DNA of 64,000 bases from Enoplolaimus lenunculus (lineage: Eukaryota; Nematoda; Enoplea; Enoplida; Thoracostomopsidae), in assembly GCA_030248215.1 (NCBI GenBank), contig JASANG010001546.1:310001-374000 (forward strand). Reading direction: 5' to 3'. Both the position numbers and the translations under genes were made by a program. Shown here piece after piece: positions 11,730 to 22,419 of the stretch. Position 1 is the first letter of the stretch; the number at the start of each line of letters is the position of its first letter. The notes under the pieces were generated by a model. The model saw only the letters and a list, made by a program, of their open reading frames with translations, was not told the origin of the DNA and did not search any database.

Positions 11730-11992
11730 GGCCAATGTAAAGAACAGCCGCGGAACTGTATTATAAGCTTATTTCTAATCCTAAGCCTAAGCCTAAGCGC
11801 AAGAATAAGCATATTCCTAAGCCTAAGCCTAAGTCTAAGCCTAGGCCTAAACGTAAGAACGAGCATTTTCCTAAGTCTAAGCCTAAGCCTAAACCTAAGC
11901 GTAAGCCAAGCAAAAAAAATTAGCCTAAAGCTTAAGCTTACTCAATTGCAGTACTGCAGAAAAACGTTCCGCCCTTGAATTTTACTTGATCC
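11730..11992 (-). mobile_element. Family A hAT-like TTAGGC element
   Basis: GGCCAATGTAAAGAACAG start, TTTACTTGATCC end, flanks ACGCTTGT / ACCTTTGT (6/8). Confidence 0.75.
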
Positions 11993-12153
11993 ACCTTTGT
12001 TAAATTGGGGTCATTGCATTCACTCATTAGTATTAATATTTCTTGTAATCAATGGGCCTATTTTTTGGAACGGCCAATCTTGGGTTCTTGTTGTTTTATT
12101 GCAAGTTGCCCAGCGTAGGAACAGCGCAGTTTTTTATAATTTTCTAATACTTA

Positions 12154-12275
12154 CTGTAGTGATTCGAATAAGAGGGGGACTAATATTTATTTGGCGTCTC
12201 CAGAGGATACCTTATGTTATTCGGTTACGGACTGTTATTTATTTTTAACACACGCTCCGCCACACTTTGTTGTTG
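12154..12275 (+). mobile_element. Family C MITE, left end only
   Basis: CTGTAGTGATTCGAATAAGAG end after TA, then the first 120 bp of the family; the rest is gone. Confidence 0.75.
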
Positions 12276-12757
12276 ACTGTTGTAATAGAAGTGGCCAAAA
12301 CGGCTTGGAAAGATTCGTTAATTCATGTATTTCCTCGGTAATTTCACCAATTATTAACCTTTCATAAAAACTTTACCATTGTTTACGGTACACAAGTTAT
12401 TTTGAATATACCACAGGTGATTATATGCTGATCGTAAGCGGAACCACACACACCCCCCTCAATTACGTAAAATAAATCAATTCCATCGTCAAAACTTTTT
12501 CACAAAGGATCTTGTGGGCTCCAAAATGGGTGGGACCTTGGGTGGGATGTAAAAATTCCAATTTCTCAAAACTTAGGATTTTGGTGTGAACTGATTTGAG
12601 GAGATTATGAGAAGGTTAAGAAAGTGAAAATTTTCAAAATCGAACCATTTTTGGAGCGAACATCGGCTCGCAGGACAATCGAAGACGGTGAAATTATCAT
12701 AGTTTGTGCTTGAAGCGCTTAATTTTCTGACATATTTCATGGAAATGGTTGGAAGCG
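12276..12757. other. Unassigned DNA
   Basis: Nothing recognised on either strand. Confidence 0.4.
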
Positions 12758-12979
12758 AGCCCATATTCTCAAATTTGTGTAGTACTTATTACCAGTAGGT
12801 GATAGGTCTTGTATCTTTCGAACAACGGAATGGTGAGGTTTGAAATTCAGCACATTTATAGCGTTCGAAATACTATACTTCTGGACAAATTATGAAATCT
12901 GCAATTGCAACAGTTCGTTAGTTTGAAAACCTATCACTAACTGGTGGTAAGTGCTATATGCATTTGAGAATATGGACCC
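12758..12979. mobile_element. Family I palindromic element
   Basis: GCCCATATTCTCAAATTTGTG and inverse CATTTGAGAATATGGACC ends with GATAGGT / ACCTATC subterminal pairs. Confidence 0.7.
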
Positions 12980-12981
12980 TA

Positions 12982-13163
12982 GGCCCATATTTTCAAACGT
13001 GTATAGCAACTATTATCAGTTAGTAACAGGTATGAAAACTCACTAAACTCAAAATTAGTACAGGAGTTGAGCAAATCATATGCGAAAAATGTGTTGAATT
13101 TTGAGGCTCAGCATTCACTTGTTCGAAAGTTAGGAGACGTATCACCAACTGGTGATAGGTGCT
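12982..13163. mobile_element. Family I palindromic element, truncated
   Basis: Starts GGCCCATATTTTCAAACGTG right after the previous copy; broken at GGTGCTAC where a family F element begins. Confidence 0.65.
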
Positions 13164-13390
13164 ACGTAATTTCAAGGTAAGATTCGATCCCCAGTCTCAC
13201 GGATGGGAGGCGTTTACGATAATCACTGAGCTATAGGAGCTTGACGCTCGAGCCCGAGGGGTCTCACGTCTTGTGGAGAATCTGCACTGCGCATATATAT
13301 GTTATAATTGTTAAACACTGCTCACAATGTGTGTATTGCTCGTACATTATTGTATTTAGTTGCTCATAGTATACTCTATGAGTGAAAGGG
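13164..13390 (-). mobile_element. Family F TTAA-type element with tRNA-like core, truncated
   Basis: Reverse copy. B box GATTCGATCC and A box TGAGCTATAGG read on the minus strand. The far end AGTGAAAGGG is kept; the near TIR is lost. Confidence 0.7.
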
Positions 13391-13734
13391 TAAACATTAA
13401 TTTTAAGTAATTTCTATTTCTTGAAAAATTGAAAAACTACGATAAATTATGTTTATTCTAAAACAGTTAATATATTACGAAAACGGTAAGATTCAATGCC
13501 AAAACTGTATTCAAATTGTATTCTTAAACAGCTTAAATGTCCCAATGCTGCTAAACCATACAAGGATCAACATATTAATAAACATACAGAAATAATAAAA
13601 GTATTTATGTGTAAAGCCGCACATATAAAACTACAGTGAAAAGAATAAAATAGCAAAAAGTAAGGCAATAAGAGCTATAGCACTTGACTTGGCTAGAAAG
13701 GGACAGGTTTGTGGAAAAATAACCGAACTTTATA

Positions 13735-13862
13735 TCTGTATATTGAAGCTGGAATGCCCCACATACGTATTTTTTGCAAATATCCAGCATAATTTGTTCG
13801 CAATAGTTTCATAACGCATGGACGCGATTGTTGTATAATTACGCAATTTGCATACAGACTAC
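13735..13862 (+). mobile_element. Family H short Helitron
   Basis: A|TCTGTATATTGAAGCTGG 5' end; 3' end GCAATTTGCATACAGACTAC is a decayed hairpin plus CTAC. Confidence 0.55.
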
Positions 13863-13998
13863 AAGACTTAAAGAAATGAGAATGCTAGTGAATCTAAATA
13901 TTCAACTTGTATTCAAATCTGATGGTAACTTTATTTTTAATAAAACCCAATATTTTCTCTATTTCAAACAAATTTTAATAGTTTTCGTTTAAAAATGA

Positions 13999-14195
13999 AG
14001 CCCATGTAAAGATCAGGGGCGGAATGTTTTTCTGTGGGACTCGAATAGAGTAAGCTTAGGCTTTAGAATAATTTGTTTGCTTAGCTTAGGCTTTAAGCTT
14101 AGGCTTAGGAATATGCTCATTCTTACGCTCAGGCTTAGGCTTAGGCTTAGTAATATGCTTATAATACTGTTCCGTCCCTCTTCTTTATATTGGCC
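13999..14195 (+). mobile_element. Family A hAT-like TTAGGC element
   Basis: Left TIR GCCCATGTAAAGATCAGGGG, right CTTCTTTATATTGGCC; flanks AAAAATGA / AAAAATTG. Confidence 0.78.
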
Positions 14196-14689
14196 AAAAA
14201 TTGGGATGTATTTGAGCTATAAGGGTCTATTGGGCCAATAAAATTAATTATTAAGGCACTTCAGGTACATCTACGCACAAATACCGCAATAGTAGTAATT
14301 AGTAATTTTGAATGATGGCCAGGAGGTGTTTTCCTTAAAAAAATGCAGTGCATGGGGACGTTTAACGCAGTGCCCCTCCTTATTTTTGATATTAAATTTT
14401 TTCAATTTCAAAATTTATGACCAGTGCGGTGCATTTGATAAATATTCATCTGTTGTTGTAGAAAATCTTTTTTCAAAAAGTTTTGAATTAACAAAAATCA
14501 AAAATTGGTTACAAATTTCACAAACTAAAAATTCAAATTTTTATCGCTGACAAAAATGTTTTGTTGTTGGTTTTTAGCGAAATTTGTCTAAAATTTCACT
14601 TAAATTCAGTCTTTCATGCTTGCAGTAATTTTGGAAATTAAAAAAAATGTTTTTCTAACGCGGATCAGCGACACTGAACGTCACAGGTT
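14196..14689. other. Unassigned AT-rich DNA downstream of the UNC-87-like gene
   Basis: Probably contains its 3'UTR; no canonical AATAAA found. Confidence 0.4.
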
Positions 14690-15264
14690 TTACCATAAAC
14701 GACGCAAAAATTTGCCTTTAACATCACGAATTGTGCCCATTCCGGTCATACCGCGCTGGCTGGAACCAAACGCAAATCCGGACGACCATTGAGGCACGTT
14801 CGGATTATTGGCGAGGTCTTCAGGCAACGGCTCACGGGTTTCATCGACCATCGCCGTAAGGGTATTCCTTGGCATACCGAAACCGGTTTTGCCAGCTTGG
14901 GAATCAGCCCAATTAATACCCATCTGGTACGGGATGAAGCCCTGGCTCGGCCGCGCCTGATTCGGAGCGTACGGATTGGTTTGAATTCGAAACGCTCCGA
15001 ATGACGTCATGCCGCGTTGTGAATCGCCTTGTGACGATCCCATACTCTGTTTAGGAATATTGGTTTCGTCATGAGGCAACACACCGCGCGCATCGTCTTT
15101 GTACGGGGTCAAATTGAGCCGTGGCATTCCCATCCCGGTCATGCCGGCTTGGGATGCGAATCGGTTGGTGCCCATTTGAAGATGGATAAATCCTTGTGAT
15201 TCTTCTTTTTGATCCAGATTTGTCTTTGAAAATACCGGTCGTGGTGTACCAAATAGAGTCATAC
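14690..15264 (-). CDS. UNC-87-like gene, terminal exon
   Basis: This exon encodes residues 209-399. It opens with the second half of repeat 3 (MTLFGTPRPV) directly after a polypyrimidine-CAG acceptor and holds repeats 4-7. It ends in a basic tail (KGKFLRRLW) and TAA at 14690-14692. I saw no clear AATAAA in the next 300 bases. Confidence 0.88.
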
Positions 15265-17434
15265 CTGAAAACAAACTACACAGTGGTTTGTGACACATGA
15301 TCGGCAATATTTGTATAATACTGATTTTGGGTTGTTGTTTTTAATTTTCAACACCCACACATAATGTCTGTACTAATAAAATAGGCTTAGGCTTAGGCTT
15401 AGGACAATGATAATGTTTCCTATTTAAATGAACACCAGTAGTAAGGGGATATATAGCATACAGGTATCAAAGTTAGCGATAGGCCCGGTTAAATTTAAAA
15501 CCGACTTCACATTTGTAAACTTTGTAGTGGGAGACAGGCGCGGATGATTGTTTTAATTTTGATGTAGCGAAATTCGTTTTAAAAACAAAAAACAAAGAAA
15601 TAATTATTTGTTGGTAAAAAAGGAATACAAATAAACATAGAGACAAACAAACAAATAAACGAACGAACAAACAAACAAACAAACAAGCAAACAAACAAAC
15701 AAAGGAACATACAAACACACAAATAAACGAACAAACTCCCGAACAAACAAACAAATAAACAAACAAAAAACAAACAAAAAAACCGACAGGCAAGCAAGAC
15801 AATAAAATGTATAAATAAACATACAAAGCAATAGGTAAATAATCACACATGAAAAATAACTAAACACATTTAGAACCATTTGGTGCATGAATATTATCTC
15901 TTTCATCTGAGATCTAAGATCAACCTTGAATTCATACACTGGATTCTGGAACGGGAGGTGTTTATAAGAGCTTGAAGCTCAAGATTATGAAGGCTTTCAC
16001 GTCTTGTAGAGATATTGCGCTGAATATAGCTACTCGTCGTTCAACACTGCTAATCAGCAGTGGCTGATCCAGAAGTCTCTGACGGGAGCGAGCTGGCTAA
16101 TGTTAAGAAGCTGCAATTTTTACTGTATGCTATATATGCCATGGGCAGTCAAAAATTGTAAGGTAGGGATCTTATCATTTTATCATAAAAAATTTAAGAC
16201 GAGAAAAAATTTTGCTAAATAATTTCTGAGCGGCAACCATCTTATCACAAAAAAGTTCTGCCACGGAGTGTATGTCGCATATGTATGTGCTAGTGCATAT
16301 CAGAATGTAAACGGATAGTAAAAATAACGGAAACGGATATTGAAGTATAGAAGTTTAAAAGATGTTTTGCTTTTTTGCCTGTACACAATAGAGTAAAGAA
16401 AAAATAGCTGATGCACTTATATTAGGTCAATAGAGTGCATGATACAAGAGTGTGCAACTCTTTGGGTTCCGCATAGTACAAAATGTACCACCGGGCGTTG
16501 CGTTTTTCACCGACTCCCCTTGTTTAGAGAGGAGTCGCTGTCACGTGCCAAACCCTAAGTTAAACTATAAGTGGGTCATTTTTGATGGGGATGATACATA
16601 AAATGCCATGGTTAGCGTAGGTTGTACCCCACTCTAAATAAGGGGGGCGGGCCAAAAACGCACGCGTGCCGGGTACATTCTTTTTTACACAGAATGTACC
16701 CAGTTGCATACTCTTGTTGAAATATGCATCATCCACTCTTGGTTCAAGCAAGCGGGGGGAGTGCAGTATGCTTCCGACACGGATATCCGGCATCGTCCAT
16801 GAGACGCACCTTTTTGTGAGTCAAACTTATTCGTTCCCATTTGCAACGGAATAATACCGTCTGACATTCGCACTTTATCTTCGGGCAACTCTTGTTCGGT
16901 TGATAAAAATTTCGGTTTGTACAGCACGTCTCGAACTGCGCCAAAACTCGTCTGACCCTTTTGACTCGCGAACTTATTGGTACCCATTTGCAACGGGATT
17001 ATTTCTTTGGTTTTCGTTAACATATCACCTTCGATATCTTTCAAATTGGGTGATTTAATTTTGTCGATGACGTCACGCGGCACTCCAAATCCCGTCATTA
17101 GCTTTTGACTTGCGAATTTGTTCGTTCCGCTTGATATTGGGATTATCCCTTCGGATGTCATCAGTTTATCTTTGGGCAGCTTTGAATCTTTGCCGTAGCT
17201 GACGTGCGGGACACGACAAGGTGCGTTTTCGGGAGCACCATGGTATTCGGCACCTTGTGGATGAGCTGCGGCAGTTGATCCTCCCGAATCACTGGCTGGA
17301 GCCGGAGCCGGTGCCGGGGCCGGGGCCGGTTTGGCAGCTGGAGGCGGTGGGGCTGGCGCTTCCGGCTCGGGCTCAGGCTCGGGCTCTGCCTCGGGTTCGT
17401 GCGATTCTGGAACGTGACCTTCGTCGTCGGACAT
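14690..17434 (-). CDS. UNC-87-like multi-calponin-repeat protein (two exons)
   Basis: Predicted 399-aa protein from exon 1 (17434-16810) and exon 2 (15264-14690). Exon 1 ends in phase 1 before a GTGCGT donor, and exon 2 follows a TTGTTTTCAG acceptor, so the splice restores a Gly inside calponin repeat 3. The start ATG has an AAACC context and an in-frame TAA two codons upstream. Residues 1-70 are acidic and then Pro/Ala-rich (EPEPEPE, then PAPAPAP). Seven 26-residue calponin-like repeats follow, at about 97-122, 145-170, 193-219, 234-259, 280-303, 318-343 and 368-391. The core is GTNKFASQKGMTGFGxPRDV-like; repeats 5 and 7 are the most degenerate. There is no calponin-homology domain. Known relatives with seven such repeats (nematode UNC-87 and CLIK proteins, molluscan calponin-like proteins) bind and bundle actin filaments in muscle, so that role is inferred here. 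The intron (16809-15265) is filled with simple and mobile repeats. Confidence 0.9.
15613..15830. repeat. (ACAA)n-type simple repeat in the intron
   Basis: Long run of AAACA/ACAA with occasional G; produces several spurious Cys/Phe/Val/Leu-rich frames on the minus strand. Confidence 0.9.
15949..16046 (-). mobile_element. Family F fragment in the intron
   Basis: GGGAGGTGTTTATAAGAGCTTG and TCACGTCTTGTAGAG match the core of family F; both ends missing. Confidence 0.55.
16434..16727. repeat. Palindromic element in the intron next to exon 1
   Basis: ACAAGAGTGTGCAACTC (about 16446) mirrors AGTTGCATACTCTTGT (about 16698), with AATGTACC motifs inside each arm. Centre is GC-rich. No superfamily assigned. 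Confidence 0.5.
16810..17434 (-). CDS. UNC-87-like gene, coding exon 1
   Basis: This exon encodes residues 1-208 and the first base of Gly209. It holds the Glu/Pro/Ala-rich head and calponin repeats 1, 2 and the first half of 3. The open frame continues past the donor, but the residues after it leave the calponin pattern, which supports splicing at 16810/16809. Confidence 0.88.
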
Positions 17435-18005
17435 GGTTTAAGTAGAGTGAATCTATTTGAATTTTAAATACTGTGATTATGTGCTCCTGAAAAATGTGTT
17501 TTAGTTGCAGTTCGGCGAGGGGGGGGGGGCAGAATGGGAAAATAATGTTTTATGATTGGTTGAAAACTGACCCCCGTCGTTATTCTGTTTCACTATTCAC
17601 ATTTATCTGCGACATCATATAGGCGTATCCACAAGTCGTGGCTCGGAATTGGCTCCTATTTATGGGTAGAAGTAAATAATTGACATAATGCAACTTCCAC
17701 AATATCATGCGTACACAAGGTAACTTTTGACGTGGGAGCTGATAGACACTGGGGTTAAAACACCTTCCGTAGCCGTCGCACTGAAGCCAAAAAGCTTTGA
17801 AGCCAAAATTAGACGCAGTGTCTGCAACAATGAAGCTTTAGTGTACTGGCTACTGGCGTCTAAAACGTAAGCAGCTATCAGCTGAAGTAAAAAAACTTCA
17901 GTATCCAAAAAAATTAGAAAAATGATTCGCAGCGATCATTGGCTTCTTCAACAGTTACCTGGTGTACGAATGATATTGGGAGTTTTTGACCCAACATTTT
18001 TTCAT
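17435..18005. other. Upstream region of the UNC-87-like gene
   Basis: A TATTTAAAA motif on the minus strand lies about 30 bp before the ATG, which would leave a very short leader. A G-run at 17520-17530. No other feature. Confidence 0.3.
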
Positions 18006-18161
18006 TTTTACTGAAATTATCACCTTCCGGATTATGGCTTCGGACTTAAACCGTGCGAGGGGCGCACGGCATTTAAACAGAGGAAAGCAAGTTAGCCGAG
18101 CGGCCCCTCCCACGGTTTAGGTACGAAGCCACAATACGGAAAGTGACAATTTTAGTAAAGA
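18006..18161. repeat. Palindromic element with tRNA-like A box at its centre
   Basis: Arms TTTACTGAAATTATCACCTT and inverse-matching AAAGTGACAATTTTAGTAAAG; inner arms CTTAAACCGTG / CACGGTTTAG. The centre contains GTTAGCCGAGCGG, the shape of a leucine/serine tRNA A box. Confidence 0.6.
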
Positions 18162-18723
18162 AATGTCGGGTTAAAATTGAGTTCAATTGTGGTTTTAAAT
18201 TTGACACATACGCCAATTGTGTCTATCATATCATATGAAACAACTGATTTGCAGGGTGTAACCAGATATACGTTTCTGGTAAAAACCAGTATTCGTTAAC
18301 AGTTTCCGTTATTTTTACTATCCGTTTACACACTGCTGAATAGACGCAATTCAAAATCGTGGGAACTGTGCGAAGATTGCAGGATGGTTGATAAACAAAC
18401 ACTGTTGGTCAAACGTGTTGAACATTTTCAGTCAAAAAAATTTAAGACCTCAAAGAATCAAACTTTGAATTTAAAAAATCAACATCGAACTAGAAATCGC
18501 CTAAACTTGAATTTTTGATAGAAACAAAATATTTTTTAGCCTGTAAAGTTAATTCTTGCTTGAGTTATCAATGTTCCAAGTACTAATCTGGAAATTTCTA
18601 TAGTAACATTTACCATTGCATTTCGCAAAATAAACCATGTAAAGGGCAAGACGGTATTGCAACTCCCACTGTGAGGGTGTAACCAGGTAGTAAAAATACC
18701 AGAAGCGGATAGATCATGATCGA

Positions 18724-19300
18724 GGCAAACGTTACTTTTAAGGCCGTAACATGAGATCAAGCGTATTCCTAAGCCCTAAGCCTAAGCGATGCAAAAGCGT
18801 ATTCCTAAGCCTAGGCCTAAGCCTTAGCATAAGCCTAACCTAAGCCTAAGCCTAAGCCTAAGCCTAAGCCTAAGCCTAAGTCAAGCCTAAGCCTAAGCCT
18901 AAGCCTAAGTCAAGCCTAAGCCTAAGCCTAAGACTAAGACAAAGCCTAAGCCTAAGCCTAAGCCTAAGCCTAAGCCTAAGCCTAAGCCTAAGTCAAGCCT
19001 AAGCCTAAGTCAAGCCTAAGCCTAAGCCTAAGCCTAAGCCTAAGCCTAAGCCTAAGCCTAAGCCTAAGCCTAAGCCTAAGCTCAAGCCTAAGCCTAAGTC
19101 AAGCCTAAGCCTAAACCTAAGCCTAAGCCTAAGCCTAAGACTAAGACTAAGCCTAAGCCTAAGCCTATCCTAAGCCTAAGCCTAAGCCTAAGCCTAAGCC
19201 TAAGCCTAAAGCGTAAGCAAAAAAGTAGTCAAGAATATATTAAGCCTACATTTTTACAGACCCACCAGAAACCGGAACGGCCCTAAAAGTAACATGAGCC
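18724..19300 (-). mobile_element. Family A (A' subtype) hAT-like element with expanded TTAGGC array
   Basis: 577 bp. Ends GGCAAACGTTACTTTTAAGG and CCCTAAAAGTAACATGAGCC; TSD ATGATCGA / ATTATCGA (7/8). Interior 18838-19210 is almost pure CCTAAG hexamers with GTCAAGCCTAAG interruptions. Confidence 0.85.
18838..19210 (-). repeat. TTAGGC hexamer array, about 370 bp
   Basis: Roughly sixty CCTAAG units (TTAGGC on minus), broken by TCAAG and ACTAAG variants. Lies wholly inside a transposon. Confidence 0.92.
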
Positions 19301-19582
19301 ATTATCGAAATAGCAGAAATTCAATTTTCTACCAATACAAATACATATTCAATTATAACATAATTATTTTGTAATATTGTATTGAAATAACACCGGATGC
19401 GCCATATACGTTTAAGATCGGCAATGAATTCTGTTGTGGTTTCAACTCAAACAGTTGGAGTACTTCTCAAAGCCACAACCTTTTTCAATTTTCAGTCCTA
19501 AATGTTAAAAAATTTGAATTTCGAACGTCCCGTATTGCTAGCACAAAATATGGTCCAATAATTTATAGGCTTGTTCAGAATA
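19301..19582. other. AT-rich DNA, nothing seen
   Basis: No supported frame or repeat. Confidence 0.4.
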
Positions 19583-19825
19583 CACTGCAAAAGATGGCGA
19601 ATCAAATTGACTCTCTCTGAAATGGCCCCAGTGAGTCAAATTGACTCTCTCCGAAATAGGCTCTACGAGACTACACAAACTGAGTCAAATTCCACTCCGC
19701 CAGAGGCACTCATCCAACTCAGTGAGTCGAAATTGTCTCAGTCGGCGTCGAGTTTGACTCAGTTTGTGTAGTCCCGTAGAGCCGATTTCGAAAGGAGTCA
19801 GTTTGACTCACCATTTTTTGCAGTG
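19583..19825. mobile_element. Family D palindromic TA-type MITE
   Basis: CACTGCAAAAGATGGCG and TTTTTTGCAGTG ends with TA on both sides. Whole element is a near-palindrome of GAGTCAAATTGACTC motifs. Confidence 0.82.
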
Positions 19826-20366
19826 TAGTACATAAACAAGTATTGCCAACAAAACTGGTAGCATGATTCGAAGACCCAATTTTGAACGTGAAATTCACAA
19901 AATTCCACACCAAAAAATATTACCAAACACCTGATGTATATTTAAAAACTCAATTCTCACTGTATGGGTCTATGATTCGCTCTTATAATGAGTAAAAGTT
20001 GTCATAATACACATTTAATATTGTATTCAAATATGTTTGATACAGCCTACAAACAGAAACACACACTGAACCCAAAATTCGTTCAAATGCCGTATGTGAA
20101 GGGCCGTATGATTTCGTTGCAGCCTTTTGTCTTTAAGAACTTATTTTTGGTGCCAGAGCAGAGTATACCGTGTTTCCAAACCCGAGGTAAGGTACACAGC
20201 ACCTGTTTTAAGCGAACTACTCGTAAGGGTTTGCAGTTTTAAATTTGACCAATTTTTGCCAATGTTATACAATGTTTCATTTATATACCAACACAGTGCA
20301 ATTAATGTTGTACAAAGCGGCATCTTATTGTTATGCGACGGGTTTTTTAATATTTGAGAACTTTGA

Positions 20367-20373
<7 letters not shown>

Positions 20374-20412
<39 letters not shown>
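20374..20412. repeat. (AT)n microsatellite
   Basis: About 19 AT units followed by TTGTATATT repeats. Confidence 0.95.
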
Positions 20413-20415
<3 letters not shown>

Positions 20416-20693
20416 ATATTTATTGTATATTTATTGTATATCAGCTTTCATATGTTGTAAGAGCGACATAAATGATAGGAAAAACGTACTATTTCGCCCA
20501 ATTTAAGAATTACAAAAATACCAGCCAGATTATTTATTTTTGAAATTTTAGGTTCAGTTTTATGAACATTTAAAAAAGTTTATTACAACGTTAATAAATT
20601 AAAATTTATGCCACATGATACTGGTTCAAGTTGGGTTTTTCAATACGTAACACATTAAATCGGCCAAATCATTTTATTCCGAAACACAGAATT

Positions 20694-20810
20694 GGCATAA
20701 GCGTATACCTAAGCCTAAGCTTAAGCCCAACGCAAAACATTAGTGTGAAGCGTAAGCTTACTTTATTGCGATGCTGCGATCAAACGACCCGCCATGATTT
20801 TCACATGATC
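20694..20810 (-). mobile_element. Family A fragment
   Basis: CCTAAGCCTAAG units and the ACTTTATTGCGATGC / CGCCATGATTTTCACATG arm; left TIR missing. Confidence 0.55.
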
Positions 20811-21311
20811 AATTTTCTGTTATCTTCGCAGAGGGCATATATTATATATAAGCGAGTGAAAAGGTGTTTGGCTAATTTCTTCAGAAATTTTGCAAACACA
20901 TCTATAACCCCAACCAGCTTCAAACGAGTTAATTCATGACATATTTGACTGTTGGCCAAATTTGACGTTGTCCAAGTGAGACTCAGTGTCGGACCCCGGG
21001 CTGGCAATTGTTATAAGACGCAAATCATTTTATCACCAAAAAATGTTCTGAGGGCTAAAAGTTGTAAGGTTGGGACCTAACCATTTTAACACAAACAAAA
21101 ATTCTGACGGGGTGGGCGTACGCCTCTCCTGTCTCCCCCCTCTGGATCCGTTAATGGTGAGAGTACGGTTTATATACCGCATGAAATATATTCTTTATTT
21201 GATTTTATTTGCATCGTCCAATGAGAATAATTGAGCGTTGCAGGAATCACCGATGTTTATTGCAACTGCAAGCTCTTAGTTGCACACATGAACTCATGTT
21301 ACAGATTTAAG
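20811..21311. other. Unassigned DNA
   Basis: Contains CTCCCCCCTCTGGATCCG-like degenerate repeat text; no gene. Confidence 0.35.
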
Positions 21312-21420
21312 GTTGCGCTATACTCGAGTCGAGCCCCCGCTCACCACCAAATAGATTTTGGCTAATAGCGGCGTTCGGCGTCGTAAGGCGGTATGGGGCG
21401 GTGCTGCGAATTACATTATT
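21312..21420. mobile_element. Family G palindrome, left half
   Basis: AAGGTTGCGCTATACTCGAG start after TTA; GGCGGT/GGCGTCG body; right end lost. Confidence 0.5.
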
Positions 21421-21607
21421 GCGTATAGTTTATGCGATGCCTGTTTGATTCATAAGCAAGTTAATATCAGTAAGTGTGACACATTTGTCGGATTTAGTTT
21501 GTTTTAGCTTTAATAACACAACTGCGTACGTTCCCATAATGCTCATCAGCTGAAAATAAACAATAGTTGCAATTTAAACTCAATGGCTCCTTTGACAATA
21601 TAACTTG

Positions 21608-21745
21608 AGCCCATGTAAAAGATCAGGGGCGGAACGTTTTTCTGTGGAACTGCTATAGAGTAACGATAAACTTTAGACGAATTTTTTGTTTGGCCTATGC
21701 TTACGGATAGGAATATGCTTATACTACTGTTTGCCCTGTTCGTTG
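21608..21745 (+). mobile_element. Family A hAT-like element
   Basis: GCCCATGTAAAAGATCAGGG start; right end ACTGTTTGCCCTGTTCGTTG decayed; one TTAGGC-like unit left. Confidence 0.6.
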
Positions 21746-21785
21746 CATTTTCATTAAACTACGCTCACTGTGCAAAAAAAGATTT

Positions 21786-21952
21786 GACCAATGTATAGAA
21801 CAGGCTTGTAACAGTAGTATAAGCATATTTCTAAGCTTAAACCTAAGCCTAAGCGTAAGAATGAGCTTGTGCCTAAGCTTGAGCTTAAAGTTTAAGCTTA
21901 CTCTATTGCACTCCCACAGAAAAGCGTTCCGCCCTTTATTTTTACACAGTCC
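21786..21952 (-). mobile_element. Family A hAT-like element
   Basis: ACCAATGTATAGAACAGGC start, TTACACAGTCC end; few CCTAAG units. Confidence 0.65.
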
Positions 21953-22179
21953 ATATATATGAACTGAATCATATTTACAAAAAGAACCGCATACCTGGTA
22001 TAGAAAAATAGAAATGGAAATAGAGAGTTTTGTGCCCTGGCAAAATTCCTCGAGTGTCAGAAAGGATAACCTATAAACGCCCACCCCTGACCGATTTGAA
22101 GTACTGTCGGCACCTGTGATGTTTCGATAAAAAATTTTTGGTCACCAAAATCAGGGCACACGGTTCCGAAAACAGATTA

Positions 22180-22185
22180 TTTATT
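22180..22185 (-). terminator. Candidate polyadenylation signal of the GRL gene
   Basis: An AATAAA hexamer on the minus strand lies about 100 nt past the GRL stop codon. Its position is right; no transcript evidence is available. Confidence 0.45.
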
Positions 22186-22284
22186 TTTAGCAGAAATCAA
22201 ATTTTGCGTCCGCCTCTTACAAATTTGTTTAAGACACCAGTCGGAATTTGTGTGAATTTTATACTTTCAACTCAAAATCCAACG

Positions 22285-22419
22285 CTAAAAAAATTGGATT
22301 AAAATTAAACTTTGAACGGTGTTTACCGTAAACAACAGGTGTCGCTCGATGGGAAACGCACGCCATACAGTCAGACCCCACGACGGCTGCGTAGCGGTTT
22401 TTTGTAAGAAACACATTAC
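22285..22419 (-). CDS. GRL exon 3 (TM7 and C-terminus)
   Basis: This exon follows a GATTGCAG acceptor and has 45 codons including TAG at 22285-22287. It encodes a Phe/Gly/Ile-containing approach (VMCFLQKT, then GLTVWRAFPIERHLL) and the last helix ending IQFF. That is the pattern of the short terminal exon of animal gustatory-receptor genes. AATAAA lies about 100 nt downstream at 22185-22180. Confidence 0.8.
   Translation of the reverse strand, partial: VMCFLQKTATQPSWGLTVWRAFPIERHLLFTVNTVQSLILIQFF

Noticed and set aside
15473-15939. Cys/Phe/Val/Leu-rich frames on minus
   Set aside because: Pure translation of an (ACAA)n simple repeat inside the UNC-87-like intron.
18838-19210. Interstitial telomere from a chromosome end or fusion
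   Set aside because: The array lies between transposon TIRs and a target-site duplication, and dozens of smaller arrays occur in the same element context.
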